This document shows positions 22,574 through 33,051 of a stretch of 64,000 nucleotides of DNA, piece after piece. The notes under the pieces are model-generated. The model saw only the letters and a program-made list of their open reading frames with translations, was not told where the DNA came from and ran no database searches. Numbering within the stretch: position 1 is the stretch's first letter; every line of letters begins with the position of its first letter. Source of the DNA: Mastigamoeba balamuthi (taxonomy: Eukaryota > Evosea > Mastigamoebida > Mastigamoebidae); the NCBI GenBank assembly GCA_902651635.1, contig CACRSC010000029.1:139022-203021 (forward strand), written 5' to 3'. Made by a program: the position numbers and the translations under genes.

Positions 22574-23380
22574 GGCTGCTGGCGCTTGACAGGAACGGGC
22601 AGCAATATTTAGTGAGCTAAATCCAGCCCTGAGATCGACGCTTCTTCGTCAGTTGCCACAGAAATCCGTCCGACCGTCTTGGATGTTAGCAAACCTGCGA
22701 ACTGAAAAAATGGTGAATTCCCGCCTCTGCGGTGTGAATGCCCCGTTCTGCAGTTCTATTCCCTTACACAGAATTCAGGAGATGCGGTAATCGTGCCCGA
22801 CAGTGTTATCGTCGACTCGAATTTTTTGCACGTCATGCCATAAGAGAGTTCTCCTTGAGGTCAGTAAGCAGACCATCTGGCTGAAACTGCGGCTCCGTGG
22901 ACATGCAGCGCGGACCACCCTGCGTATGGGATCGGTCTCTTTGCTAAGTTGGCGGAGAGCGTCCGATAGCAGCAGCGAACGGTGCCGGGGCGGTGTCGTG
23001 AGGACCATTTCTTTGCTTGCCCAATATGGATATAAAGGCGCATCCACGAGTTCCAGGCGGGTGCGGTATTCCAAACGGCTGAAAGTGCATGTTGGTGCCC
23101 CACCACCGAACTGAGCGAACCAACCGTAGAAGCTCGGTCGCAAATGGACTCCTTTGGAAGCCGCCCCGAGCCATTCCAACACTGTCGGAGGCCGACGCAT
23201 TTCGCCACCATCCAGGCTATTTTTGCACGCTGCACACACATACAGAGTGGCGGTCGCGACTCGCGAGGTGAACCAGCACGCCGGGACCAAAATGCAAGAC
23301 AGCAGGGGAGAGAAGACCCAATTGTTTCTAAAATGGAGGAAGAGAGGATGCGAGGGGGGAGGATATGTATCACACACAGT
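22574..23380. other. Spacer with an unsupported 200-codon minus-strand frame
   Basis: Lower-GC sequence between the two neighbouring genes. The minus strand is open from 23377 to 22775 (200 codons), but overlapping frames are also open, codon usage is unlike the neighbours and I recognise no domain. I treat it as probable 3' flank and spacer. Confidence 0.3.
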
Positions 23381-26154
23381 TCACTGATAGTACTCGTCCA
23401 GCGACGCAGTGGGGTCCCGCTGCGCTGCCTGCACGGTTCCTGCGCTAGGCGGCCTCTGTAGCGCCAGGGGCCACTGCGCGCCCGTGTCCGAGCCCTTGCC
23501 GACCATCAGCGTCGCGCCAGGCGTCCACGACGACCCGGGCAGCGCCTGCAGATCCGCCTCGAGCTTCTCCAGCCCCTTGGCCGGGGGCAGCTGCGACGAC
23601 AGCCCCGTCGGCGACCGCATCTTGGCCGCGGGCTTGGGTGCCGCCGCCGGCGGCGCGACGCTGGGGTCGCTCATGTTGCGGTGGTGCATCTCGGCAAACG
23701 TCACCTGGGCGGGCGCCATCCTCGCCACGCGTATCGTCCCGCCGCCGGGCAGTGTGCCGCTGGCCGCCGCCGCTGCAGCCGCGAGGGCCGCGCGCGAGGG
23801 CGACGTCCCCAGCGTGCTGTTCTGCCGTCGCAGCTGCCCCGCCGACACGCTGGCGCCCACGCCGATCGGCGACGGCGCGTCCGCGTTGCCTCGCTGCTGC
23901 TGCTGCTGCGACGGCGGGGGCATTGGCAGCGGCTTCGTCTGGCCGGTCATGTCCGCGAGGTCCAGCGCCTTTGCGCTGAGCCCCGCGGCGACGAGCGACG
24001 GCGGCATCGGCAGCGGCTTCCACTCGGCCCCGGCATCCGGCGGCCCGGGCCAGTCGTCCCCTGGCGGCCTGCCCGCCGGCGGCGGCACGGCGCCCGCGAG
24101 GAACGAGCCACCGAGCGCGATGCCCATGACAGAGGGCAGGCTGCCGGCGGCGGGGCTGTTGTAGGCGGCGGTGGTGCCCGGGAGCAGCATGGGCGCGGGC
24201 ATCAGCGACGAGGACACGGACGCGGCCATCTGCGCGGGCCTGCTGCGCTCGCACACGACGGGCTTGCAGAACATCTGCGGGTAGGCGCCGATGAGCTCGG
24301 GGATGGTCTTGAACGTGTGGTTGGGCTGCAGGTAGTAGCCCGAGGCCTCGACAAAGATCAGCGCGTGCTTGATCTCGCCGCTGCCGCTCACGTAGGCCAC
24401 GGCGAGCTGGTACTCGTGCTGCCCTCGGCGCACGCGGACGAGGAACGTGCCGGGCTTCTTCCCTGACCGCTCGATCGCGGCGTTGCAGTCGATGGACGAC
24501 AGCTCGCCGTGGAAGAAGCTGTGGCGGAGCACGCGGTCAGCCAATGCCGCAGCACGGGTGCTGCTGGAGGAAACACGGGGGCGTACCCGGCGACGCTGAG
24601 GCCGTAGCACTTGTCGGGGCAGATGCTGAGCGGGCCCAGCATGGTCTCCAGAAGGCCCATGTGCTTGCGCGTGATCGCACCCTTGGTGGTCAGCTCTGCG
24701 CTCAGAGCGCGCACAATACACACCGGAGCGGGTGTGCCGGCTTGTCAGCTTTGCCTGCGCGCAAACGGGGAAACGGCAAGGCGTGGGCGGTGCACGCAAC
24801 TGTTGCCCGAGAGGAGGTTGACGATGCAGTACAGGCACTGCTGCTTGGCGGCCGAGATGTCCCCGGGGGCCGCGGCGCGCACGGCGGCGAGCACGTGCTG
24901 CCACGTGAGGTCGTCCTCGCCGCCCGCGCGCCTCTCGAGGAACCTGAGCGCCATCGCAGCCTCGGGCACCGCCCTGGCCTGCTCGACGACCTGCGCGAGG
25001 CACGCGCTCCAGTCCTTGACGCCGTCCACGGCGGCCGGCGTGACCTTGATGCGCACGAGCGGCGCGCGCGAGCTGCTGAGCTCGATCGCGTCCTCGCCCG
25101 CGCTGACGACCAGCGCGGCGGCGGGGATGTACGCGCGCTCCTTGAGCATGCCGCCCTTGCTCTGCTTGGCCGCGACGACGACCTTGTCGAAGACCAGCAG
25201 CGCGTCGCACGGCATCTCGGGCCCCGCGCCGACGGCCGCGGCGCAGGCGACCGAGCCCTCGCGGACCACGCGGCAGCCCGACTGCACGAGGTCCACCGCG
25301 GGCTCGGACCTCCACGCGAGGACGCCCGCCAGCCGCGACGTGCCCGACGGCGACGTCAGCGGCGGCACCAGCGCCGCGGGCACCAGCGACACCGTCGGCG
25401 GCGCGGGCGTCGGCGGCGGCCCGACGGTGACGCTGAGCGCCGCCGTCGCCGTGAGCGTCGCCGCCGACAGCTCCGAGTCCCGCATGCGCTTCGTCGCCTC
25501 GGCAGCGCACTTGCGCGCCTCCTCCTCGGCCGCCGCCACGTCGGCCCTCGCCGGGTGCTCTGGGGGCAGCGAGCGGGAGGAAGGGGTGAGGTCGCTGGGA
25601 CCCTGCAGCGGGGGTGCAGCAAGGGTGGGGTGCCTTCGGGCACTGACGACAGGAGCTCCTTGAGGTAGATCGGGTACGCAGAGATGCGCTCGTAGGGCTT
25701 GCGCAGCAGCGACCCCAGGTCCGACTTGCGCGCGACCTTGAGCTTCTGCAGGGCGTGGGCTGCGTGAGGCGAGGGAGGGAGGAGGAGCGCTGGCCGTGCC
25801 TCGAGGAGGTCCCTGAGCTTCTGGTTCCTGATGATCGTCGCCTGCAGCAGCCCAGAGGCCTGCGGCAGCGACGCGCAGTACTCAGAGTGCGCCCGCAGGT
25901 GCGCGCTGTGGTCGGTGAACGCCCGGGCGAGCGCCTGCAGCTGCTGGTCGTCCGCCGCGGCCGAGACGGCCCGCAGCGCCGCGACGAGGTTCGCCGCCCC
26001 GACAGCGATCGTCGCCGAGATCCCGAAGATCGTCGCGCACTCTGGCGGCGTCAGCGCGGCCGCCTTGGTGATCTCGAGCAGCCACACCGACTCGAGCTGC
26101 TGCATCTCCGTCGCGTACTGCTCCTCTGCGCAGGCACGGGGTGGTGTGGGGGGC

Positions 26155-26188
<34 letters not shown>

Positions 26189-26960
26189 CTCCGTTGAGCA
26201 TAATGGGAACTACAACGCTGCAGCGCTACACACACGCTCGCGAGCTGGGGGCTGGGAGGGCACCTGTCGCGAGGAGGTCCGTGAGGACGTTGCAGAGCGT
26301 CGTCTGGTGGCGGCGCTTCTGGTCCTCGCGGGCGAGCTCTGCCTCCTCGGCGGCGAAGAACGCCTCGCACGTGGCGTCGAACTCTGCGCGTAGCTTCTCC
26401 CTCAGCGCCCTGTACGCCGCCGTGTCCCCGGCCTCGGAGCTCTGCTCGAGAGAGAGAGAGACAGGGTGTGAGGCGAGAGAGGGGTGGGGCGACCCCCCCG
26501 GCTCGACAGAGACGCGAGAGAGAAACCCGACGCCGAAATTCCAAAGGGCACATTTCCACACACGCACACACCGACAGCGAAAACCCCCAGGGCGGGGGGG
26601 TCGCCGCGTTTCGATACACGTGCCCCGCGCGTGCTTGCGCCCCCCCCGAGGGCGGCGCTCCCTCGGTTTCCCCCGCGCAAACGCGGTGGAGAAAAGGCAA
26701 CCGACACCACAACCGCCGCGTCTGTGGTCCGCCCACAGTGGGGGGCAGAGAGAAGCGGGAAGGGGAGCGGAAACGGCAGCGGCCGGCGGCAGGCGGACCT
26801 TGATGGCGTCCCTGACGGTGGCGAGCGGCAGAGAGCCGAGGAACTGGGCCACGCGCCACGTGGACGCGCTGGCCGACGACTCGCTGATCACGTGGCCGCA
26901 CTCGCTGCACGCGAGGTGCGCGACGGGCGTCGAGCGGTCCCCGCAGTTGCACCACTGCAT
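23381..26960 (-). CDS. RhoGEF (DH-PH) protein with SH2 domain
   Basis: Six exons (26960-26799, 26441-26264, 26125-25644, 25557-24801, 24695-24587, 24521-23381) give 942 aa in frame. The N-terminus has a small Cys cluster (CNCGD...CSECG). A DH domain follows (about residues 100-290), with the diagnostic LRKPYERISAYPIYLKELL helix. A PH-like region comes next (about 330-500). A linker (KGAITRKHMGLLETM) then leads to an SH2 domain starting FFHGELSS, with the phosphotyrosine-binding FLVRVRR. The C-terminal 290 residues are Pro/Ala-rich with a Gln run and repeated KPLPMPP motifs that may bind SH3 domains. Inferred role: tyrosine-phosphate-guided activation of a Rho/Rac GTPase at the membrane. The first SH2 aromatic is Phe instead of Trp. 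The exon 4 acceptor (ccagag|CAC) was chosen to keep frame. Confidence 0.85.
26157..26185. repeat. (GA)n microsatellite
   Basis: About 14 GA units inside the second intron (26263-26126) of the RhoGEF-SH2 gene. A shorter GA run sits at the start of the first intron's 3' end near 26448-26460. Confidence 0.9.
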
Positions 26961-27280
26961 CTGCGCGGGGGCGGGTTTTGGGGTGCGGAGGCGAGCCGAG
27001 TGGGGGACGGGGGGAGGTGTGTGCGCTCGAGGGCGAGTGTCCCGGGGCCCCAGCGCCGAGTCGGACGAGGGTTATTGTGTTTTCAAAAAGAAGATCTCCT
27101 CCTCGGGGGGCCAAAAATACTCCACCCCGGTTCAATATCTGCCGTCAGATCGCACGGCCGGGTGACCCCCCAATTGACTCGCTGCGCGGATGGACACGAG
27201 AAGCCTGGAATGCACAACTACATTTTCATTCGAGATGCTGCAAGGGGGCCCCCGGAGCGCGGGGCGGTGCAGCGAGCGGC
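26961..27280. other. Spacer between RhoGEF-SH2 gene and AEC copy 1
   Basis: 5' flank of the RhoGEF-SH2 gene and 3' flank of AEC copy 1. No gene seen. Confidence 0.4.
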
Positions 27281-28732
27281 CTACGCTACGGACGAGGAGG
27301 TCTCCTCGCCCGACGAGACCTCGGGGATACCGACGGCGGTGGAGAGGATCCAGATGAGGACGAAGCTGACGACGATCGTGAGGTTGACCATCAGCGTCGG
27401 GAACGCCGGGTCCCAGCCCCACTCCTTGGCGTACACCGACGTCACGACCGTCGTGGGCATCACGAAGCCGATCAGCAGGATGAACCTGCCCAGCGGCGAG
27501 AAGATCGACAGCGTGCCCAGCGTGTAGTACAGCACGAAGCCCAGCGTCAGCCCGATCGAGTACCGCACGGCCATCGACATGAGCGCGGGCTTGTAGAGCT
27601 TCTTGAGCGTGTCCAGGCGCACGTCGAGCAGCAGCCCGATGATGAAGAACGACAGCGCGCTGTTGGCGCTCGCGATGGTCGTCTGCAGCGACAGCAGGAA
27701 GGGCGGCAGGTTGACGCCCGAGAGGCCCAGCGCGAGGCCGATGGGGATGGCCCACAGCGGCGGGTTGACGCCCACCTTGAGCGAGATCCTCTTGCCCAGC
27801 TCCTTCATCGACGGCGCCGCCTCGTGCGACGGGGCAGTGGCCGCCTGCGGTGTGCTCGTCGCCGTCTCTTGTGGGATCTTCGCGCTCTTGCAGTCGACTG
27901 ACATGGATGCCTCGATGTGCGTGGCTTCATGGCCCGAGCGAGAGCTCTTCTTCTCGGTGCGGGACTGCGGCCCGTTCCTCGAGGCAGACGCGGTCTTGCG
28001 GGTAGGAGAGCCGCTTGCCGCCTGTGCCTTGGGGTCGGGGACGGCAGCCCCCGAGGCGACGTCGACGACGGAGACGACGCGGACGCCGGGCCCGCTCGTT
28101 TCGCACTGGTCAGGGCTGCTCTCGGTCAGGTCCAGCGAGTCCACGGAGGCCAGCCCCGAGGTGGCGTTCCTCGACTCGTCCAGCGACGGGAGCTCCACGC
28201 CCACCTTGCGGTCGGGGCTGGGCGTGGCCGGGGCCTCGGCCGCAGTGTCCGGGGGCGACTGCGAGGGCTTGGGGGCGAGGGCGAAGCTGAGGGGGATGAC
28301 CGTGAGGATGAAGATGAGGTTGAGCATGTCGAGCCAGGCGACCTTGGTGAGGCCGTCCATGCCAGCGATGCTCTCGATGACGGGGTAGAAGAACAGGCTG
28401 ATGTTCAGCCCCGACGTGCACGTCAGCGCCGCTGGCCGCCAGCTGAGGTCCCCCATCCCCGGGAACCACCGGAAGATCACCGACGCCACCACAAACATCA
28501 CCAGGTCCGCGGAGATCCCCAGCGCGGCCGTGATCAGGCCCTCGGGCTCGATGCGCCGCACGCGGATGAAGGCGCCGATGAGCGTCGCGGGCATCGTGAC
28601 GTTGATGAGGATGGCGCTGACCAGCGACACTTTCCCCGGGCCGTCGGGTCCGCGGAGGAAAAGCCGGCGGATGAGGTAGCCCAGCGCGATCACGATGGCG
28701 CACACGCCGAAGGCGATCTGCAGGCGGCTCAT
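27281..28732 (-). CDS. Auxin-efflux-carrier-family (AEC/PIN-like) membrane transporter, copy 1
   Basis: Single exon, 483 aa. The N-terminal hydrophobic block (about residues 1-165) has ILINVTMPATLIGAF and LFFYPVIESIAG. A variable, charged and Ser-rich cytosolic loop follows (about 165-310). The C-terminal hydrophobic block contains the family's NPPLWAIPIGLALGLSG, then FIIGLLLDVRLD, FILLIGFVMPTTVV and a final helix before GIPEVSSGEE. Two five-helix halves around a loop, with NPP in the second half, fit the membrane transport protein family (PF03547), which includes plant PIN/PILS and bacterial malonate/auxin-type carriers. Substrate and direction are unknown. It lies alone on the left side of the transposon island, separated from copies 2-5. 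Confidence 0.88.
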   Translation of the reverse strand: MSRLQIAFGVCAIVIALGYLIRRLFLRGPDGPGKVSLVSAILINVTMPATLIGAFIRVRRIEPEGLITAALGISADLVMFVVASVIFRWFPGMGDLSWRPAALTCTSGLNISLFFYPVIESIAGMDGLTKVAWLDMLNLIFILTVIPLSFALAPKPSQSPPDTAAEAPATPSPDRKVGVELPSLDESRNATSGLASVDSLDLTESSPDQCETSGPGVRVVSVVDVASGAAVPDPKAQAASGSPTRKTASASRNGPQSRTEKKSSRSGHEATHIEASMSVDCKSAKIPQETATSTPQAATAPSHEAAPSMKELGKRISLKVGVNPPLWAIPIGLALGLSGVNLPPFLLSLQTTIASANSALSFFIIGLLLDVRLDTLKKLYKPALMSMAVRYSIGLTLGFVLYYTLGTLSIFSPLGRFILLIGFVMPTTVVTSVYAKEWGWDPAFPTLMVNLTIVVSFVLIWILSTAVGIPEVSSGEETSSSVA

Positions 28733-29874
28733 AGTCGCGTGGTTTGTGGTCTACTGTCAAGTTCGTAAGAGGTGACTGTCGCGTTTCCTCGGATAAAATA
28801 CTGTATCTTTTTTGATTCAATTTTGATTTTTGGCCGCGGGTGGAGTTCTATTGGGTCTTTTGTCAAAGAACAGGGGCCGTTTGGAAGGGCGGAGATACCC
28901 GAAGTGCGGCAGGGGGCAAATCTATGATTGCTCAATCTTCTTGGGCCGACGGAGAAACTCGGGTTCGGGCGGGCCAACCCGGGTTGGCGAAGGCAACATT
29001 GAATGATCGAGTTCCCCGCGGGCGACCGTGTCATCCGCATTCCAGGAATTGCTTCAGATCGACTCCCTCTCGTAGACATCGTGGAGGCGATGGCGATAGG
29101 CATGGGAAGACTCGTGTCTCCTCTCCTTCTCCGCCTGGGGCCTCTGATGAACCTCAAGCCACTGGTGGTAGAACAAGCTGTCATCGTTGTCCAGGCCACG
29201 GGACCGGATGTGCTCGTTTGTGAGCATGATAATGTTGTTAATGTCGGTCACGAGAATGTTGTGATCATAGATGTAGGGCCTTGGAAGAAGATGAAAGACC
29301 TGCATCATCCTCCTGAAGAAGCACTTAAGCCAAATGCACTTGTTGATGTACCAGTGGTCAATCGCCCTGGCCTTTGACATTTCCAATGATAGAGGACGGC
29401 CTGCACAGCCTGATCCATGAGAAGAGCATCTCTGGCCCCCCAAGGAAGCCACTATCTTAAAGGATTACCCAGTAACTGCCCAAATGTCAGAACGAACAGG
29501 AGTTGATTGAAATGTACTTACTCTCAGGGTTCTGCTCTTGCTCCGGGCTGTCTTCTGCAGGAATGTCGTGAGCTTGATGTTGAAGCACTCGATGAAGTTG
29601 GAGTCAACAAGCACATCAGAGCAGCAGGCCCAAGGAATTGACATCCATCTCCAGGTGAACATTCAGATAGCCAATACAGAATGATCATGGCCTGGCAGAA
29701 TTCAGCATGTCACTAGTGTCATCAGGTCTTGTCCTGTGCAGTACAATATGAGTCACAAAAAGCACATCTTTCAGGAGCACAGTGGTGGTTGGTCCACAGT
29801 GACAAGGACAGAACTCAGAAACCAAAAAGCAGGCCACACATACAGAGCTCGCAACAGCTGAGGCTCAGGCTCTC
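28733..29874. other. Left part of the AT-rich island, unclassified coding-like remnants
   Basis: Base composition shifts to AT-rich about 60 bases upstream of AEC copy 1. Two minus-strand open stretches (29662-29465, with LVDSNFIECFNIKLTTFLQ, and 29452-29054, with DHWYINKCIWLKCFFRRMM) look like fragments of an old protein-coding repeat. I cannot name the family. A cloverleaf or terminal repeat was not seen. Confidence 0.3.
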
Positions 29875-31100
29875 ATGAGCCCAGAGAAGAAGGTCCAGTG
29901 GCTTAAGGACCGGGGCTACAATGAGAGATGTGCATGTGAGATTGTGAGAGTATCCCATTGTGCATTTCAGAGGACCAGCAAAGCCATTGCTGCTGGACAC
30001 AAACTGCACCAGGTGGGAAGGCCATGCTACCTGAGGGAGGACGAAGAGAGGCAGCTGATGGAGTGGCTCAAGGATTTCTTTCTTAAGGAGGGAGAGGACC
30101 CAGAGATTCAGGATGTGATTGCTCAGATAGGTTCAAATTCTATTTACAAAAATGACTCATCCTACTGTGGGGCTCTTTTTGCCTAGACAACCCTGATTCT
30201 GAGAGAGAGAGAGATTGAAGGAGGATATAACTCAGGAGTTACCATATGTCTCACCTGGGGCCAAGAAGCACAAGGTGGTTGTCTTCACTAGGAAACGTGT
30301 CAGGTGCCATGGGGTCAGCCATGTTCCCAACTGGAGTGAACATGTCACTCTGGTATTGTGTGTGGGGGCAGATGGCACACATCTCCCAGCCGGACTCATC
30401 TGGCCCTTGGTCAATCTGCCCTCTGCAGCAGTGGACTTTACTGATACGTTCACCTTCTCGGCTCAAAGAAGGGGTGGATCAATAAAAAGATCTTTGCTGA
30501 GTGGGTGTGGAAAATATTCGTTCCGAGATTCATCACAGATGCAAAATCCATGGGAAGCTGAATGCTACTGTGCTTCTGCTGGACAACTACTCATCACGTG
30601 CCAACTCGGACCTGCTAGAGAAGCTGAAGCATGACAACAGACCTGTAATGACGTTTTCTGCTCACTGCTGCACACACATTCTCCTGCCACTTGATATGGT
30701 CCTGTTTGCCATGTTCAATCACTGGCTCACCCAGGAGCTCGACCTCACAGGCTGCACCACAGCAGACCAGAAGTGCACTGCGGTCCTCAGGGCCTGCCAC
30801 AAGGCCCTCTACCACTCACTTTACCCCATAACTGTCACTGAGGGGTTTGCTCATGCTGGCCTGTGGCCTCTGTGCCCAGAAGTCGTGCTGGACAGCAGTG
30901 ACTATGTCTCTCAGGGAGATGTTCCAGCCCATCCTTATCACGTGCATGCTGATATGCCCATCAATGGGCATGTCCTGATCTGTGGGTCATTGCCATGCTG
31001 CGCCACCAGAAAGCCCCTGCTGCCTCCCAACCCCTGCATCCTGATGCCGGCCCTGCCGCTCCTCTCTCTGTCCCTGTTCCCTTCAACAAACTCACCATGA
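29875..31100 (+). mobile_element. Degenerate pogo/jerky-like DDE transposon, copy T1
   Basis: The first open stretch (29875-30186) encodes a helix-turn-helix N-terminus (SPEKKVQWLKDRGYNERCACEIV ... REDEERQLMEWLKDFFLKEG), like the CENP-B/psq-type DNA-binding regions of pogo transposases. Downstream frames carry VLCVGADGTHLPAGLIWP and then LLLDNYSSRANSDLLEKL, the second catalytic Asp region, followed by FSAHCCTHILLPLDM and GFAHAGLWPL. The reading frame changes near 30190 and again near 30450-30540. The first catalytic region (NMDE-type) is missing, apparently deleted near 30185-30215. The copy is therefore inactive. Terminal inverted repeats and target duplications were not identified. Confidence 0.65.
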
Positions 31101-31937
31101 TGGCTGGCGTGGGTCTGCGTCATTCACTATAATGCTCTTTTTGTTTCTTCTTGACTGGCTCGGATTTTTCCAGTAGCCCAGATTATTTCAGCTGCTCTAA
31201 AGGCAGTCCAGAAGATACATAAGATTTTACACAGCTCTGGGGTGAGCAGCACGCACAGCATGAGCCTGGGTATACAACACAGATGCTGGCACCAGTGCGG
31301 CCTGTAGCATGGCAGGGGTGGAGTTGTGTGTGATGCTATCAGGGGCGATGTAGTCACTCCTATAGTCACTTCTGTCAATGACCTGCTTGGGCTTAAGTGG
31401 CCATACTCCCACCTGTGAGAACCCACCTGCCACCTGAGATCGTGGATGGCTCACAGGCATGGTACCACGCCTTAATGACAGTGGTGAGCATATGAGCACG
31501 GCACTCCTTCATCATCTGCACTCCCTTAAGCTTGAGGAACGTCTTCAGGTAGGACTGGAAGGCCAAGAAGAATGAGACATTGAGTGGCTGGAGGACATGT
31601 GTTGTTTGAGACAGGAAAGTGAGCATGCAGATATTGTGCTGGCACAGAAGCTCGAGCACCTCGGGGTTGTCATATGACAAGTGATTGATTGTCCACAAGG
31701 AGCAGGATGGGGTATCTGGCTGGCCCCTTGTGATGCTTCTTTTATTCACCTTGGATATGATGATGATATTGGTGGCCCACAGACTGAAATCTTGCAGTTG
31801 ATCAAACCCTTCAAGGACCACGTGAAATTGAAGTGGTTGAGGTGCTCGATGACCGACGGGGGCAGGTTATTCAGGGGCCGGATGAGGCAGGGCTGGGTTT
31901 ATCTGCCAAAAATAGTGTTGCAAAGGGATCACCTCTG

Positions 31938-32047
31938 CCCTGGCCCCCTGGGGGGTTCTTTTAACTCCTTAGACCTGTAGAGTACACGTCCTCTATCAGT
32001 CTATAGAGTTAAAAGTATGTATGTAACCCCCCCCAGGGGGGTCAGGG
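31938..32047. repeat. Imperfect inverted repeat (hairpin) inside copy T2
   Basis: The left arm at 31938-31967 (CCCTGGCCCCCTGGGGGG then TTCTTTTAACTC) is mirrored by 32006-32047 (GAGTTAAAAG ... CCCCCAGGGGGGTCAGGG). It could fold as a hairpin or be the ends of a small non-autonomous insertion. Confidence 0.6.
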
Positions 32048-32447
32048 CTTAGTTCATCCCTTTTTAGCTGGATCATTTTTGCTGAATCGGAGTAGTACCA
32101 CTCTACTTCAGAAAAATAAGAGTCTGTTTAATTGCAGGGGAAAGAGGAATTATGGTCGTAGCTGTGCTTATTATTGTAGAGATTCTTGGAATCGAAATAC
32201 GAGTATCAAATGGAATACTTGATAATCATTTGCAGCACCTCTACAAAGTTCCTTACTGAGTAAACACTGTGAGAAAATGATGATAAACACACTCTGATAC
32301 TGTCAAGAGACTTGACAGAGCCTTAAATATGACATATCAGCCAATAGCTCTCAACCAGCCTCTCTTATTCTTGTGCTTTGTGTTAGTGATTTTTGCAGTC
32401 ACTGATCTATACTATTATCTAAAGGCATCAATCACCTCAGCTCTGAT

Positions 32448-32505
32448 CCCCTGGGTTCTTTTAGCTCTGTAGTTCTGTAAAGGGCACTGGGGTTCTTTTA
32501 GCTCT
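32448..32505. repeat. Two direct copies of a CTGGGGTTCTTTTAGCTC motif
   Basis: Copies at 32448-32467 and 32485-32505. Both resemble the left arm of the hairpin at 31949-31967, so one motif occurs three times in direct and once in inverted orientation around an inserted 500-base segment. Confidence 0.55.
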
Positions 32506-33051
32506 ACCATGAAGTGGTCTGCAGCACTAATGTAAACCACGACTTTGTGCCTTAAGGGGGTCATGAAGGTCTCGTCCATGTTCCAGATCTGTCAAACCTG
32601 CAAATTCAGACTTGTCATGATTTCAGTCAGAAGACAGAACCAGTCCATCATCTGACTGCATGTGAGCATTCTCTTCTGGGTCAGCAGGCTGTGAGTCCAA
32701 GGGACGAGAAGAGTGCTGTAGGGGGTTACATACATCTTTAACATTCTGGCAGTAAAGAAGCATACCCACATCTGTCCTGTGCAGAAACAAGTGACATGCC
32801 CGAAAGCACTGAAAGCTCTATGAAAGGGTTTGCTGCATGGCACTGAGCGATAATGGACTCAGTCTATGTGTCAAAAGTGGTGATGGTAAGGGGCATGACA
32901 GTGAGTTGTTCAATTTTTGGAGGATGCCACACACCTGCTCTAAGACATTGGGGATCTTGGGGTCCTCTTCTGTGAGGTCAAAGTACTGGCTGAGAAAGTC
33001 AATCAGGGCCCACTTCTTCACATTCATGAGCAGGGTCGGGCATTTCACCAC

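Larger units (their letters stand above)
31127..33051 (-). mobile_element. Degenerate pogo/jerky-like DDE transposon, copy T2
   Basis: Minus-strand remnants read 33051 to 31127. The N-terminal part has ALIDFLSQYFDLTEEDPKI. A middle part (32843-32592) has TQKRMLTCSQMMDWFCLL; just after its stop comes NMDETFM with the first catalytic Asp (near 32565). A later part (31821-31393) contains INHLSYDNPEVLELLCQH and TTHVLQPLNVSFF, matching the second catalytic block, in which the Asp before NHLS is replaced. The end has GVWPLKPKQVIDRSD. The order matches T1, but the two differ strongly, so they are separate lineages of the superfamily. About 500 bases of unrelated sequence interrupt it (31938-32467). 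Several stops and frame changes show it is dead. Confidence 0.6.

Noticed and set aside
22775-23377. 200-aa minus-strand protein
   Set aside because: Overlapping open frames, no domain, no splice partners and composition unlike host genes.
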